A stretch of 64,000 nucleotides of DNA from Planctomycetota bacterium (GTDB lineage Bacteria > Planctomycetota > UBA8742 > UBA2392): contig JAHBYA010000017.1 of the NCBI GenBank assembly GCA_019636195.1, positions 17,360 to 81,359 on the forward strand, in the 5' to 3' direction. The notes beneath the pieces were generated by a model that did no database searches, was not told the DNA's origin, and saw only the letters and a program-made list of their open reading frames with translations. Made by a program: the position numbers and the translations under genes. Position 1 is the stretch's first letter; every line of letters begins with the position of its first letter. Shown piece after piece: positions 23,989 through 33,265 of this stretch.

Positions 23989-25959
23989 ATGACCTCCGTG
24001 GCGCTGATCCCGTTTTCGACGCGCCTTGAACAGGACCAGGCCGCGCATATCGCGCGCGGTCTTACGCTTGAACTTTCCGACTGGCTGAAGGCCCGCGGCG
24101 CGGACCCGATGGTGCTGACCAGCGCCCAGACCGACGAAGACGGCGCTTGGCGGCGGCTGGTCAGTTTCGCCGACGAGCTGTCCGCCGAAACAGTCACCGA
24201 GTTCGTGACCGGGCTAGCCCGCGACGGCGAAAACGTCAGCGGCGATTTCAAGGTTGCTGTCAGCGGGCTGATTGAGGCACTGGGCGCCGAGCCCAGCCTC
24301 GACCGCGGCCTTGCCGTCACCGTCAGCGTCACCGACCTGGGCGGGGCCTTCAGCCGCGGGCGCTTCACAGCCGAAGCCACCCAGACCACTTTTCGTGAAG
24401 CCGTGCCCGCCCTGTTCCGGAAGGTGGCGGGTGCGCTGGGGCTTGAGGTCGCCAGCGAGTATGACCCGGGCACCAAGCACTTTCAGGTGTGGCTGAACCT
24501 GCTGGTCACGCGCGCGCTGATACTGGCCGCCGAAGTGGGCGCCGTGCCGCGCGACGCGACCGGGCTGTTTGAGCCTGCCCTGGAGGCCGCCAGCCTGGAC
24601 CCCGCCTGCCAGCTGGTACGTGACCGGCTGGGCGAGTTGTGCCAGGTGCTGGTACTTGAGCGCGGCTTTGAAGCAAAGGATGCAGCCGGCGCCCTGGAAA
24701 CCGTGATGCGCAAGGTCGGCCCGGACTGGAAAAGCCACCGCGTGCGCGGGCAGCTGATGCTCGCGGCAGGCCAGCCCAGCGACGCAGCCAAGGCCTTTTG
24801 CCAACTGTTGCAGGGCCGCTACGAGGCCCCTGACCCCCGCGAAAAACAGCAGGCCGCCCTGATGGCCGGCCGCGCCTTCAACATGGCAGAACGGCACCTT
24901 GAGGCCCAGCGCGTGCTGCGCCTTGCGATGGATGCTGAGACCCTGAAGGTCGAAGCCATCGTCGAAAGCGCCGCAAGCAGCGCCGGCCTTGGCGAAGCGG
25001 CGATTGCCGAGCGGCTGTGGCGCCGCGCCCTTGAGCTTGAGCCCAACAGTATCAGCGCCCGGCTGCACCTTGCCCGCCACTATCGCGCGCGCGGTGAGGC
25101 CGAAAAGGCCGCCGAGCAATACAGTGCACTGGTGCGGCTGCCCGCGCTGCCGCGCGAAGTGTTCGCGGATGCCGCCGAGTACTTCGTGGTCAACCAGTTG
25201 CCCAAGGAGGCGCTGGACGCCGCGGAGCGCTACGCCGCCGAGTTCCCCGGCGACGCGATCGCGCATCTGCTGCTTGCCAGCGCGCTCAACACCGAGGGCC
25301 GCCACAAGCGAGCCATGGAGGCGCTGGACCGCGCCGAGCTGTGCGTCGGTGTAAGCGAAATGGAAGACCTGGTGCGCCGCCAGCGCCGCTTTGCCAGCCA
25401 CCCGGACACTGAGCACCGCTTTCGCAAGCTGGCAGGCGAGGCGCTGGATGGCGACGCAAAGGCTACCGAGGCCGCGCTGCGCGAACTGCTGGAGAAGCAC
25501 CCCGATTTCATAGAAGCCCGGATGTTCCTGGGCATCACGCTGCGCCGCCAGCAGCGCTGGGCAGAGGCGCGCGACGTGTTTGAAGACCTGCGCAGCCGGT
25601 CCAGCCTGCCCGGCATCGACAAGGAACTCACCGGCATCTACTCGCAGCTGAACAATCCCGCCAAGGCGCTGGAGTGCGCCAGGCGCGCCATGGAAGCCGC
25701 ACCCGAAGACGCCACCCTGATCACCAACTATGCAGCCGCGCTGCTCGAAAACGGCGAAATCGACGATGCCATGCGTTACGCCCAGCGCGCCGACATGCTG
25801 ATGCCCGGCGATGAACCGACTCGCAAGCTGCTGGATTTGATTGAGCTGCGCATGCGCAAACGCGGGTTGATCGGCAACTTCCGGGCCGTGTTCAAGGAGG
25901 CCACGGGCTGGTGGAAGGCCACGCGGCGGCGCAAAGGGCCGGATCAGCCCGGAAAATAG
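23989..25959 (+). CDS. Tetratricopeptide-repeat protein
   Basis: 656 residues from the ATG at 23989. The N-terminal 180 residues have no clear family (LIPFSTRLEQDQAAHIARGL, with a periodic alpha/beta pattern). Residues from about 200 onward are helical repeats with TPR spacing, for example AERLWRRALELEPNSISARLHLARHYRARGEAEKAAEQYSALV and ALECARRAMEAAPEDATLITNYAAALLENG. The C-terminal 40 residues are basic. There is no signal peptide or membrane span. It is likely a protein-interaction scaffold; no partner can be named. It starts 42 bases after hemL. Confidence 0.75.
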   Translation: MTSVALIPFSTRLEQDQAAHIARGLTLELSDWLKARGADPMVLTSAQTDEDGAWRRLVSFADELSAETVTEFVTGLARDGENVSGDFKVAVSGLIEALGAEPSLDRGLAVTVSVTDLGGAFSRGRFTAEATQTTFREAVPALFRKVAGALGLEVASEYDPGTKHFQVWLNLLVTRALILAAEVGAVPRDATGLFEPALEAASLDPACQLVRDRLGELCQVLVLERGFEAKDAAGALETVMRKVGPDWKSHRVRGQLMLAAGQPSDAAKAFCQLLQGRYEAPDPREKQQAALMAGRAFNMAERHLEAQRVLRLAMDAETLKVEAIVESAASSAGLGEAAIAERLWRRALELEPNSISARLHLARHYRARGEAEKAAEQYSALVRLPALPREVFADAAEYFVVNQLPKEALDAAERYAAEFPGDAIAHLLLASALNTEGRHKRAMEALDRAELCVGVSEMEDLVRRQRRFASHPDTEHRFRKLAGEALDGDAKATEAALRELLEKHPDFIEARMFLGITLRRQQRWAEARDVFEDLRSRSSLPGIDKELTGIYSQLNNPAKALECARRAMEAAPEDATLITNYAAALLENGEIDDAMRYAQRADMLMPGDEPTRKLLDLIELRMRKRGLIGNFRAVFKEATGWWKATRRRKGPDQPGK

Positions 25960-25962
25960 TTC

Positions 25963-25983
25963 GCCCCCGGCTTGGCCGGGGGC
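25963..25983. terminator. 9-bp GC hairpin between the TPR and tRNA genes
   Basis: GCCCCCGGC and GCCGGGGGC pair around TTG. It lies just after the TPR stop and just beyond the 3' end of the minus-strand tRNA, so it can serve both; a GGGCTTT tail follows on the plus side. Confidence 0.7.
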
Positions 25984-25989
25984 GGGCTT

Positions 25990-26073
25990 TGGTGCGCAGG
26001 GCGGGACTCGAACCCGCACGGGTTACCCCACTGGCTCCTTAGACCAGCGCGTATGCCATTCCGCCACCTGCGC
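25990..26073 (-). tRNA. tRNA-Leu, anticodon AAG, CCA encoded
   Basis: The minus strand folds as a class II tRNA. The acceptor is GCGCAGG with CCTGCGC, discriminator A and an encoded CCA (25990-25992). D arm GCG/CGC. The anticodon arm is CTGGT, loop CTAAGGA, GCCAG. A variable arm GGG/CCC and T arm GCGGG-TTCGAGT-CCCGC follow. The loop's positions 34-36 are AAG (plus-strand bases 26038-26040), so A34 reads CUU or, if deaminated to inosine, CUU/CUC/CUA. The usual bacterial relatives have TAG or GAG here. Confidence 0.88.
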
Positions 26074-26088
26074 AGAAACGGTGCGGGA

Positions 26089-26116
26089 AAGGTAGCAGCA
26101 CATGCCACACTGTCAA
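26089..26116 (-). promoter_or_regulatory. Promoter of the tRNA-Leu gene
   Basis: On the minus strand a perfect TTGACA -35 (plus bases 26111-26116) is 16 bases from TACCTT (26089-26094). The predicted start is about ten bases before the tRNA 5' end. Confidence 0.7.
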
Positions 26117-26282
26117 CGAGGCGAGGTTTCGTTGAAGCAGCCAACGGTCAGCAGGTCCTGGCCTGCCGCGTGCGCCGCCACGCCGCTTGACCCGACTGTT
26201 TCAAATGAGTGTTTCCGCCCGCGCTATCGCTTGACGCGCCAATCCATGCCAAACTAGAGTCCGGCCTTTCAAGGAGTCAGCC

Positions 26283-28226
26283 GTGGGCGAAACGCACATG
26301 CACCCTGCACCCAAAGAAACCATCGGCGTGCGCGCCATGGAAATGCAGATCGTGCATGACTCGGTTAAAGACGAGATCATCGCCCACCCGCTGCTCGAGA
26401 TCGCCAACCTGCGCACATACTTCCACACCGACGACGGCGTGGTCAAAGCCATTGACGACATCAGCCTGCGCATCGGCGAGGGCGAAACGCTGGGCGTCGT
26501 CGGCGAGTCCGGCAGCGGCAAGTCGATGACCGCGTACTCGATGCTCAAGCTGCTGCCCAGCGCCAGCGGCCGCATTGAAGGCGGCATGATCAAGTGGCGC
26601 AACGAAGCCGGCCAGGACGTTGACCTGACGCAGATGTCCGAGGCCGAGTTGCGCAAGGTGCGCGGCGGCGACATCGCCATGATCTTCCAGGAGCCGATGA
26701 CCAGCCTGAACCCCGTGTTCACGTGCGGCTCTCAGGTTGTGGAAGCGCTGACCCTGCACCTGGGCATGACCAAGCAGGAAGCCTGGAAGCGCACCATCGA
26801 GCTGTTTGACGAAGTCGGCATCCCCGACCCCGCCACGCGCGTCAAGCAATACCCGTTTGAACTTTCGGGCGGCATGAAGCAGCGCGTGATGATCGCGATG
26901 GCGCTGGCCTGCAACCCGCGCATGCTGATCTGCGACGAGCCCACGACCGCGCTGGACGTGACCATCCAGGCCCAGATTCTGCGCCTGATCAAGAAACTGC
27001 AAGCCGAGCGCAGAATGGCTGTGCTGTTCATTACCCACGACCTTGGCGTGGTCGCCGAAGTCACCGACAAGGTCGCGGTAATGTACCGCGGCAAGATTGT
27101 CGAGTACGGCCGCGTGCTGGATATCTTTGCCAACCCGCACCACCCGTACACCAAGGGCCTGCTGGCGTGCCGACCGCGCCTGACCACCAAGGCCGAACGC
27201 CTGCCCACGGTGGAAGACTTTGTTGAAGCCGAAAAGCGCGGCATCAGCCTTGACCCGACCGACCCGAACCTCGAGATCCCCGGCAAGAAGCGCCCTGAAA
27301 AACGCCGTGAAGACCTGCCGGATTTTGACAGCCCGCTGCTGCGCATTGAGGGCATGAAGACGTACTTCCCGATCCGCAAGGGCGTGTTCCGCCGCACGGT
27401 CGGCTACGTCAAGGCGGTGGACGATGTGACCCTGACCGTCAAGAAGGGCCGCACCATCGGGCTGGTCGGCGAGTCCGGCTGCGGCAAGACCACGCTCGGC
27501 CGCACGCTGCTGCGGCTGATTGAGCCGACCGAGGGCCGCGTCTATTACGGCGACAAGGAAATCACCGGCATGCCCGCCGCCGAGTTGCGCAGCATGCGGC
27601 GCAAGATGCAGATCATTTTCCAGGACCCGTTCAGTTCCCTCAACCCGCGCATGACCATCGGCGCCGCGATCATGGAGCCGATGATGGTGCACGGCCTGCA
27701 GGGCAACCGCCGCGAGCGTGAAGACCGCGCCGCCTGGCTGCTGGAGAAGGTGGGCCTGCCCGCCGACCACCTGCGCCGCTACCCGCACGAGTTTTCGGGC
27801 GGCCAGCGCCAGCGCGTGGGCATTGCGCGCACACTGGCCGTTGAGCCCGAGTTTATTGTGTGCGACGAGTCGGTCAGCGCGCTGGATGTAAGCGTGCAAG
27901 CCGGCGTTCTGAACCTGCTGCTGGATTTGCAGGACGAGTTCGGGTTGACGTACATTTTCATTTCTCACGACCTGAGTGTGGTGAAGTTCATCGCCGACGA
28001 AATCGCGGTGATGTGCCCCGGCAAGACGCTCAAGGAACTGTGGGACGAAGGCAAGCGCGACGGCGTAAAAGAAGAAGACTTCGCGCGCGGCGGCCACATC
28101 GTCGAGTACGCCACCAGCGACGAAATCTACCGCAACCCGCAGCACGCCTACACCAAGCGCCTGACCGAGGCCATCCCCGACCCCGACATCGAAGACATCC
28201 GCAAACGCGTCGAAGCCAGCGTTTAG
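26283..28226 (+). CDS. Peptide/oligopeptide ABC transporter ATPase, fused DppD-DppF type
   Basis: 647 residues containing two complete ABC ATPase domains, normally separate subunits that drive peptide import. GTG at 26283 is preceded by AAGGAG at good spacing. Domain 1 (about 35-330): [28 protein letters not shown], ending with LACRPR. Domain 2 (about 350-645): [17 protein letters not shown] and a DESVSALD Walker B end, where Ser replaces the usual Pro, then [13 protein letters not shown] stretch of about 22 extra residues ([19 protein letters not shown]) interrupts the domain 2 tail after VMCPGK. No permease or binding protein is beside it. TTGACG at 26231 may be its -35. Confidence 0.9.
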   Translation: MGETHMHPAPKETIGVRAMEMQIVHDSVKDEIIAHPLLEIANLRTYFHTDDGVVKAIDDISLRIGEGETLGVVGESGSGKSMTAYSMLKLLPSASGRIEGGMIKWRNEAGQDVDLTQMSEAELRKVRGGDIAMIFQEPMTSLNPVFTCGSQVVEALTLHLGMTKQEAWKRTIELFDEVGIPDPATRVKQYPFELSGGMKQRVMIAMALACNPRMLICDEPTTALDVTIQAQILRLIKKLQAERRMAVLFITHDLGVVAEVTDKVAVMYRGKIVEYGRVLDIFANPHHPYTKGLLACRPRLTTKAERLPTVEDFVEAEKRGISLDPTDPNLEIPGKKRPEKRREDLPDFDSPLLRIEGMKTYFPIRKGVFRRTVGYVKAVDDVTLTVKKGRTIGLVGESGCGKTTLGRTLLRLIEPTEGRVYYGDKEITGMPAAELRSMRRKMQIIFQDPFSSLNPRMTIGAAIMEPMMVHGLQGNRREREDRAAWLLEKVGLPADHLRRYPHEFSGGQRQRVGIARTLAVEPEFIVCDESVSALDVSVQAGVLNLLLDLQDEFGLTYIFISHDLSVVKFIADEIAVMCPGKTLKELWDEGKRDGVKEEDFARGGHIVEYATSDEIYRNPQHAYTKRLTEAIPDPDIEDIRKRVEASV

Positions 28227-28242
28227 CGACGCCCTGTTTACG

Positions 28243-28264
28243 GCCCGGCCGATCACGGCCGGGC
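28243..28264 (+). terminator. Intrinsic-type hairpin after the ABC ATPase gene
   Basis: GCCCGGCCG and CGGCCGGGC pair around ATCA, followed by TTTGCGTTTT. It lies 16 bases past the stop codon. Confidence 0.75.
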
Positions 28265-28329
28265 TTTGCGTTTTGGCGGGATTGCGCCAAACTGTTGGCC
28301 TGCTGGTCGTTACATAGCAGGAGGATCTC

Positions 28330-28878
28330 ATGCTGACCCGCCTTTCCCTGCTCGCGGCGCTTGCCGTGCTGCCTTGTGCTGCCTGCGCCACGATGGCTGT
28401 GAAGCTGGATCTGGCTGCCCTGGCTGACAACTCGGCGCTGGTCGTGGTCGCAAAGCTTGATTCCAAGCAGGCTCGCTGGGATGCCGCGGGCGCGGGCATC
28501 TGGACGCATCACAGCCTCACGGTCAGCGAAACCCTGAAAGGCGAACACAAGGCCAGCCGTGAGTTCGTCACGCGCGGCGGCGTGGTGGGCGATCGCGGCC
28601 AGCATGTGGCGGGCAGCGGAACCTTCGACGTGGGCAGCGAGTACGTCTTCTTTCTCTGGAAGGACGACGACGGGCGCTTTCAGTTGACCGGCATGGTACA
28701 GGGCGCGTTTGCCGTCACGGACGACAACGGCATCAAGCGGGCAAAAAACAGCTTCAGCGGCCTGACCATTGTTGACGCGTCAACACTCAAGCCGGTGGTC
28801 GAAAAGTCAGCGCTGGAGTTCACGCTGGCGGACCTGAAAAAGCAGGTTGCGGCCCGCGCGCGGGAGGGCAAGGAATGA
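28330..28878 (+). CDS. Putative exported protein of unknown function, 182 aa
   Basis: The N-terminus MLTRLSLLAALAVLPCAAC has a signal peptide with cysteines at the cleavage region, so lipidation at one of them is possible but the lipobox is not canonical. The rest is beta-rich (AVKLDLAALADNSALVVVAKL, HHSLTVSETLKGEHKA, EYVFFLWKDDDGRFQL). A trailing helix ends the protein. AGGAGG lies seven to eight bases before the ATG. Its TGA overlaps the ATG of the matrixin-type protease gene, so the two are translationally coupled and may be functionally related. Confidence 0.7.
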   Translation: MLTRLSLLAALAVLPCAACATMAVKLDLAALADNSALVVVAKLDSKQARWDAAGAGIWTHHSLTVSETLKGEHKASREFVTRGGVVGDRGQHVAGSGTFDVGSEYVFFLWKDDDGRFQLTGMVQGAFAVTDDNGIKRAKNSFSGLTIVDASTLKPVVEKSALEFTLADLKKQVAARAREGKE

Positions 28879-31205
28879 TCACGCCCCGCCCGATTTCGCA
28901 GGCAAACCCGGCCCTTGCGGGCCGGGCTGTACGCGCGGGTGTGCTGTTGGCGTGCGTCAGCGCACTGCTGGCTGTCAGCGGCGGCGACGTGCGGGGCTAC
29001 GCCAGTATCCGCGTGCCGGCTGGCCCTTCCGGGCAGGGGCTGCCCGTGCGCTGGGATTTGAACAACGTGGCCAATCGTCCGAACATCGCCAACCGCCGCG
29101 TGCGCTACGAAATCGCAGACAAGGGCTGCGCCGACGCGAAGAATTTCCTGGGGCCGATCAACGAGTTTCAAGCGGTCCAGGACGCTTTTTCGCGCTGGCG
29201 GGCGGTCGCCGAAAGCGACATCGACTTCGAGTTCGCAGGCGCCACGACCAACGCCGTCACCAGTGCCAGCGACAACCGCAACGTAGTCCGCTGGGTCAAC
29301 AGCAACATATCCACCGGCGTGTTTGCCGTGACGATCACGACCTTCGACACCACGACCGGCCAGATCGTCGATGCCGACCTTGAACTGAACGACCGCGACT
29401 TCACGTGGGACACGCTGGGCCCCAACGGCACACAGGGCGTCATCGGCCGCGCGATGATTGAAAACGTCGTGACCCACGAAATCGGCCACTTCATTGGCCT
29501 TGACCACTCGCAGGTCGCCCACGGCGCCATGTACTTCGCCTCGGCGCCCGGCATCATCCGCCAGACAGTCATTGACCCCGACAGCCGCGCGCCGGTCATT
29601 CGCGACTACACCAACGCCGACGTCACCGACCCCAGCCTCGGTATCGTGCAGGGCCTGGTAACCACAGGCGGCGGACCGGCCTTCGGCGCAGAAGTGCTGC
29701 TGCTCAATTACTCCACTGGCCGCGTGATCATCGGCAGCATCAGTGAAGGCAGCGCGGGGCCGTTTGCGGCGGGCAGCTACGAGATCGTGAACGTGCCGCC
29801 GGGCGTGTACATGGCGCTGGCTGTGCCGGTCAACAAGTCCAACCTGGGCAGCTACTACGGCTCGGCGTTCACGAGCTTTTACCCGGTGCTGCGCGGGATC
29901 ACGGCAGGCAGCACGGGCGCGCCGTCGCTGGTGCGGGTCGGCCCCGGCCAGACTGTGACGGGCATAGACATTGCGCTGCCCGCGACCGTCAACCCATTTG
30001 AGCCCGACAACAGCAGCGCCAATGCGACCGCGCTTACGAGCGGCCATGCCGCCGTTTCAAGCATCAGTCCCGCCACCGACGAAGACTGGTACAGCTTCAC
30101 GACCACGACGGCCGGCCAAAGCGCGACCATCCGGGTGATCGCGGACGGATTCGGCAGCGGCCTGAATCCGACGCTGACGGTGTACGGCACCAACGGCAGC
30201 ACGGTGCTGGTCAGCCCCACGTTTGGGCACGCGGCCTATGTGCCCAGCGCCAACGACATCGACGAGCTGGCGTTTGACCTGAGCGGCCCGAACTTCGACG
30301 CCGAAGTGACGCGCGCATTCGCCACGCCGGGCACGTACTTCTTCAAGGTCGCAAGCCGCGCCGTCGCCACCACCGGGCGCTATGTGGTGCTGCTGGAACT
30401 GGAGGGCGCGGACACCACGCCCGACCCCGCCGCCAGCATCATTGAAAGCAGCGTACCGGGCATAGCGGCGGGCGGCGGGGGAAACTTCACGGTTACGGTC
30501 ACGCCGCGCAACGCCTTCGGGCGTGACTTGAACGCGCCCGGCACTTTCACGGTCGAGCTGCTGGACGTGACGACCGGCAGCCCGGTGGTCTTGCAGACGA
30601 TCACGGGCGGCACGACGCCGTTCGCGTTTACGGAAAGCGCGCTGGGCACGGCCCAACTCAAGCGCTACAGCGCGCGCATCGACAGCGTGCCGATCGCGGC
30701 AGGCGTGCAGGTGTCGCACTACGGTACACTCTCGCTGACCAACAGCCGCATGATCCCGATGCAGAAAACGCTCAGTGCCAACGGCTACGACAAGACACTG
30801 GTGCGCATTGAACTGCGTGACGGCGGCAACAACCGCCTGGCCGACAGCACCGTCGCGGTAACCGTTGACACGTCAAGAGGCACATTGAGCAGCGGCACCT
30901 TGAGCGGCACGACCGGGGTTGCGGCGGCCTTTGACGCCGACACCGGCTACTGGTGGATCACCCTGACCGCCGGCAGCACCACCGGCGCGGCCAACCTGGT
31001 TGCCTACGCCAACAGCCAGCAGATCGACACCGCAACCGTGAACATCCTGGCCCGCGCCAACGGCACCGGCGGCGGCGGGACCACCACCGACGACAAGAAA
31101 AAAGAAGATGATGACGGCGGATGCACGATTTCCCGCGGCGGCAGCGTGTTCGTGCTGGGCCTGCTGCTGCTGTTCGCCCGCCGGCGCAGGTTCAGCGCCG
31201 GTTAG
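28875..31205 (+). CDS. Secreted matrixin-type metalloprotease with C-terminal membrane anchor
   Basis: 776 residues. A signal-like hydrophobic stretch lies near residues 15-35. The protease domain carries HEIGHFIGLDHS with His201, Glu202, His205 and His211, the metzincin zinc site of matrixins. A pre-peptidase C-terminal type domain (FEPDNSSANATAL to EDWYSFTT) follows near 370-510, then an Ig-like region (SRMIPMQKTLSANGYDKTLVRIEL). The tail is a Gly/Thr-rich linker, acidic Lys/Asp cluster, a Cys, one hydrophobic helix (GSVFVLGLLLLFA) and RRRR, the layout of Cys-containing C-terminal sorting signals such as Synerg-CTERM or MYXO-CTERM. The substrate is unknown. Confidence 0.82.
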   Translation: MITPRPISQANPALAGRAVRAGVLLACVSALLAVSGGDVRGYASIRVPAGPSGQGLPVRWDLNNVANRPNIANRRVRYEIADKGCADAKNFLGPINEFQAVQDAFSRWRAVAESDIDFEFAGATTNAVTSASDNRNVVRWVNSNISTGVFAVTITTFDTTTGQIVDADLELNDRDFTWDTLGPNGTQGVIGRAMIENVVTHEIGHFIGLDHSQVAHGAMYFASAPGIIRQTVIDPDSRAPVIRDYTNADVTDPSLGIVQGLVTTGGGPAFGAEVLLLNYSTGRVIIGSISEGSAGPFAAGSYEIVNVPPGVYMALAVPVNKSNLGSYYGSAFTSFYPVLRGITAGSTGAPSLVRVGPGQTVTGIDIALPATVNPFEPDNSSANATALTSGHAAVSSISPATDEDWYSFTTTTAGQSATIRVIADGFGSGLNPTLTVYGTNGSTVLVSPTFGHAAYVPSANDIDELAFDLSGPNFDAEVTRAFATPGTYFFKVASRAVATTGRYVVLLELEGADTTPDPAASIIESSVPGIAAGGGGNFTVTVTPRNAFGRDLNAPGTFTVELLDVTTGSPVVLQTITGGTTPFAFTESALGTAQLKRYSARIDSVPIAAGVQVSHYGTLSLTNSRMIPMQKTLSANGYDKTLVRIELRDGGNNRLADSTVAVTVDTSRGTLSSGTLSGTTGVAAAFDADTGYWWITLTAGSTTGAANLVAYANSQQIDTATVNILARANGTGGGGTTTDDKKKEDDDGGCTISRGGSVFVLGLLLLFARRRRFSAG

Positions 31206-32086
31206 CGCAGGCGTTCCATTGCGTTATGGATTTCGGGCAGGGCGTCCTGCATCAGCGACTTGCGGCAGGCCGCCAATGCCTCAGCCTTGGTGTCGTAGCG
31301 GACATCTTTGGCCTTTTCCGTGCCCTCGGCCACCGGCTTGGTTTCGCCCTTCTTGAAGACTTTCCAGCCCAGCGTGCCGTCATAGATCGCGTACAGCTCG
31401 GCGCCCATGAACTTGGGGTTCTTGGTCAGCGTCAGCTTCAGGTCAAGCTCAACGCGGATTTCATGGTCGGCCTTGGCGCCGATCTTGTAGTTCAGGTTCT
31501 TGAGCTCGGTCTTGAACCACTCGTCGGCCACCGCGTCTTCGGTCTTGTGTTCAAGCCATACCTTGAAGGTGCCGCGGGTCGGCGGCGGCAGCGGGTCTTC
31601 GGGCTTGGGGTCCGGCTTCGGGTCCGGCTTCGGATCAGGCTTGGGGTCCGGCCTGGGCTCTTCGCCGCCGATCGGTGGAATCGGTGTGCCCTCAACCTTC
31701 GGCAGTTTGCTGATACGCTCACGCGCTTCACGGTGTGTGGGATCAAGCTTGAGGGCAGCCACCAGCGTCAGGTATTCCTGCTCGTCCATTGCAAAGTCGT
31801 GGCAGAAGTCAGCCAGCTTCAGCACGGACTGAATCTTCGTGAAGTCGGTGGCTTTCTTGCGCAGGTCAAAGTGCTTGTCGCCGCGCGTGTATGTCCAGCG
31901 AACGAACAGGTCGATGCCGTCACCGATGTCCAGCCGCAGCCCGTCTTCGTCCACGGCCTTGATCTTGCCCTCAAGGACTTCGCCGCTTTTCAGCGACAGC
32001 TTCAGGTTCTCCCCGACCGCGCTTTGGCCTTGGGCGGTCGCGATCATCAGCAGCAGCAGCATGCTTGCACTGAGTACCCGTGTCAT
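31202..32086 (-). CDS. Secreted protein with a PDPK repeat linker
   Basis: 294 residues with a signal peptide (MTRVLSASMLLLLMIATAQGQ). The N-terminal part (NLKLSLKSGEVLEGKIKAVDEDGLRLDIGD) looks like a small beta-barrel/SH3-like domain. A proline linker of four 12-bp DNA units (plus bases 31602-31649) encodes PDPK repeats. The C-terminal domain (FKVWLEHKTEDAVADEWFKTELKNL) is alpha/beta. I do not recognise the family. It overlaps the thiE stop by four bases, so the two genes are coupled, although no functional link is obvious. The 3' end overlaps the convergent protease gene by four bases. Confidence 0.7.
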   Translation of the reverse strand: MTRVLSASMLLLLMIATAQGQSAVGENLKLSLKSGEVLEGKIKAVDEDGLRLDIGDGIDLFVRWTYTRGDKHFDLRKKATDFTKIQSVLKLADFCHDFAMDEQEYLTLVAALKLDPTHREARERISKLPKVEGTPIPPIGGEEPRPDPKPDPKPDPKPDPKPEDPLPPPTRGTFKVWLEHKTEDAVADEWFKTELKNLNYKIGAKADHEIRVELDLKLTLTKNPKFMGAELYAIYDGTLGWKVFKKGETKPVAEGTEKAKDVRYDTKAEALAACRKSLMQDALPEIHNAMERLR

Positions 32087-33108
32087 GCGCCCTCGCTTCC
32101 CGGCAGCGCCTTGATCAGCGCCGCGTAAGCCGCCCCCGGCTGATCCGCCGAGAGCAGCGCGCCGCTTACCGCCACGCGTCCGCCGCCCGCCTGCCTGACC
32201 TGCCCGACATTCTCAGGCGTGATGCCGCCGATCGCAAACACCGGCAACTGCACGCCCGACTGCACCGGGCCGATCATGGCTGGACCAGCCACGGATTGTA
32301 CCTCTTTGGTTGCCGTTTCAAACATTGCACCCAGGCCAATATAGTCCGCGCCGGCCTGCTGCGCGCGTAAAGCCTCTGTAACATTGTGGGTGCTGACCCC
32401 CACAATCGCACACGGCCCAGCCACTTCCCGGGCACTCTGCGGGTCCAGGTCGTCCTGGCCCACATGCACGCCCGCGCCGCAAAGCGCCGCAATATCCGCC
32501 CGGTCGTTGATGATAACGCAGGCGCCGGGGGCAAGTTCAATGAAGGCATGCGCAAACTCCGCGAACTCGCGAGCCGAGGCATCCTTTTCGCGCAACTGAA
32601 AAAGGCAGGCGCCGGCCGCAAGCAGCTCTTGTAACACCTTCTGCCACGGCAACTTACACAGCTTGCGTGTCACCAACACCATGACCGCTGAGCTGTGCAG
32701 AACCGCCCTGCGCGGCGCTGCGACAAACAGCTGCTGCTCAGCCTCGTATGCCCCGTAGCGGGCCTTGGCCGCAAGCGCCGCCGCCTGCGGACTTTCGAGC
32801 TGGCTGAACTCCTCAATCACGCGCAACGCCTCTTGGGCGCGCTTGATGGCGGCCCTTGCGATGTCTGCGGCGCTGCCGCGTGTCACGTCGTCGGCATCGG
32901 GACGCAAGCCGGGGTCGGCGGCTACATTGCGCGCCGATAGCAGGCGCTCAAGGCCCAGCAGGTCGCTGACCTGCGCCAGCGTGCGCCGCACTGACTTGGC
33001 GCTTTCGGCTGCGCGGGCGTCATTGAGCACCAGCCGCGCAAACTCTTCGCAGGTGCGCAGACCCTCACGAGCGCGGTTCAAGTTGGCATCCAGGATGCGC
33101 AGCGACAT
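32083..33108 (-). CDS. thiE: Thiamine-phosphate synthase with N-terminal ThiD2-like domain
   Basis: 341 residues. The N-terminal 125 residues match the ThiD2 family (RILDANLNRAREGLRTCEEFARLVLNDA and AIKRAQEALRVIEEF), which in characterised members phosphorylates HMP-P. The C-terminal 200 residues are a TIM-barrel ThiE with FQLREKDASAREF, VIINDRADIAALCGAGVHVGQDDL, VGVSTHN, and DYIGLGAMFET. The enzyme would make HMP-PP and couple it to thiazole phosphate in one polypeptide. The start at 33108 gives a complete ThiD2-like N-terminus. Confidence 0.9.
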   Translation of the reverse strand: MSLRILDANLNRAREGLRTCEEFARLVLNDARAAESAKSVRRTLAQVSDLLGLERLLSARNVAADPGLRPDADDVTRGSAADIARAAIKRAQEALRVIEEFSQLESPQAAALAAKARYGAYEAEQQLFVAAPRRAVLHSSAVMVLVTRKLCKLPWQKVLQELLAAGACLFQLREKDASAREFAEFAHAFIELAPGACVIINDRADIAALCGAGVHVGQDDLDPQSAREVAGPCAIVGVSTHNVTEALRAQQAGADYIGLGAMFETATKEVQSVAGPAMIGPVQSGVQLPVFAIGGITPENVGQVRQAGGGRVAVSGALLSADQPGAAYAALIKALPGSEGA

Positions 33109-33226
33109 GGCGGCAATGATCAGTGTTCAAGGCTGAATGCGCAATGCGGGGGCGGGGCGGGTTCCGATCTCCGTTTGAGTTGCGGCGTTGGCCCGACCGC
33201 TGGCCCATCTGAACCCCCGCCTCTAT

Positions 33227-33257
33227 CCCCTATGCCCCATCCCCCATCCCCTATAAT
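33227..33257. promoter_or_regulatory. purB promoter region with a four-run G-quadruplex motif
   Basis: Plus-strand C-runs CCCC, CCCC, CCCCC and CCCC (33227-33251, loops 4, 2 and 2) give four G-runs on the minus strand. A consensus TATAAT follows at 33252-33257, eight bases before the purB ATG, so transcription would start at or very near the start codon. Confidence 0.6.
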
Positions 33258-33265
33258 CTGCCGCC

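Noticed and set aside
24214..26019. 601-codon minus frame over the TPR gene and the tRNA
   Set aside because: It runs through the terminator hairpin and tRNA, so cannot be a gene; the plus strand has TPR spacing.
26277..28499. 740-codon open frame antisense to the fused ABC ATPase
   Set aside because: The plus-strand gene has full Walker and signature motifs and a good ribosome site; the minus frame is a low-complexity Ala/Gly/His-rich translation typical of GC-rich antisense.
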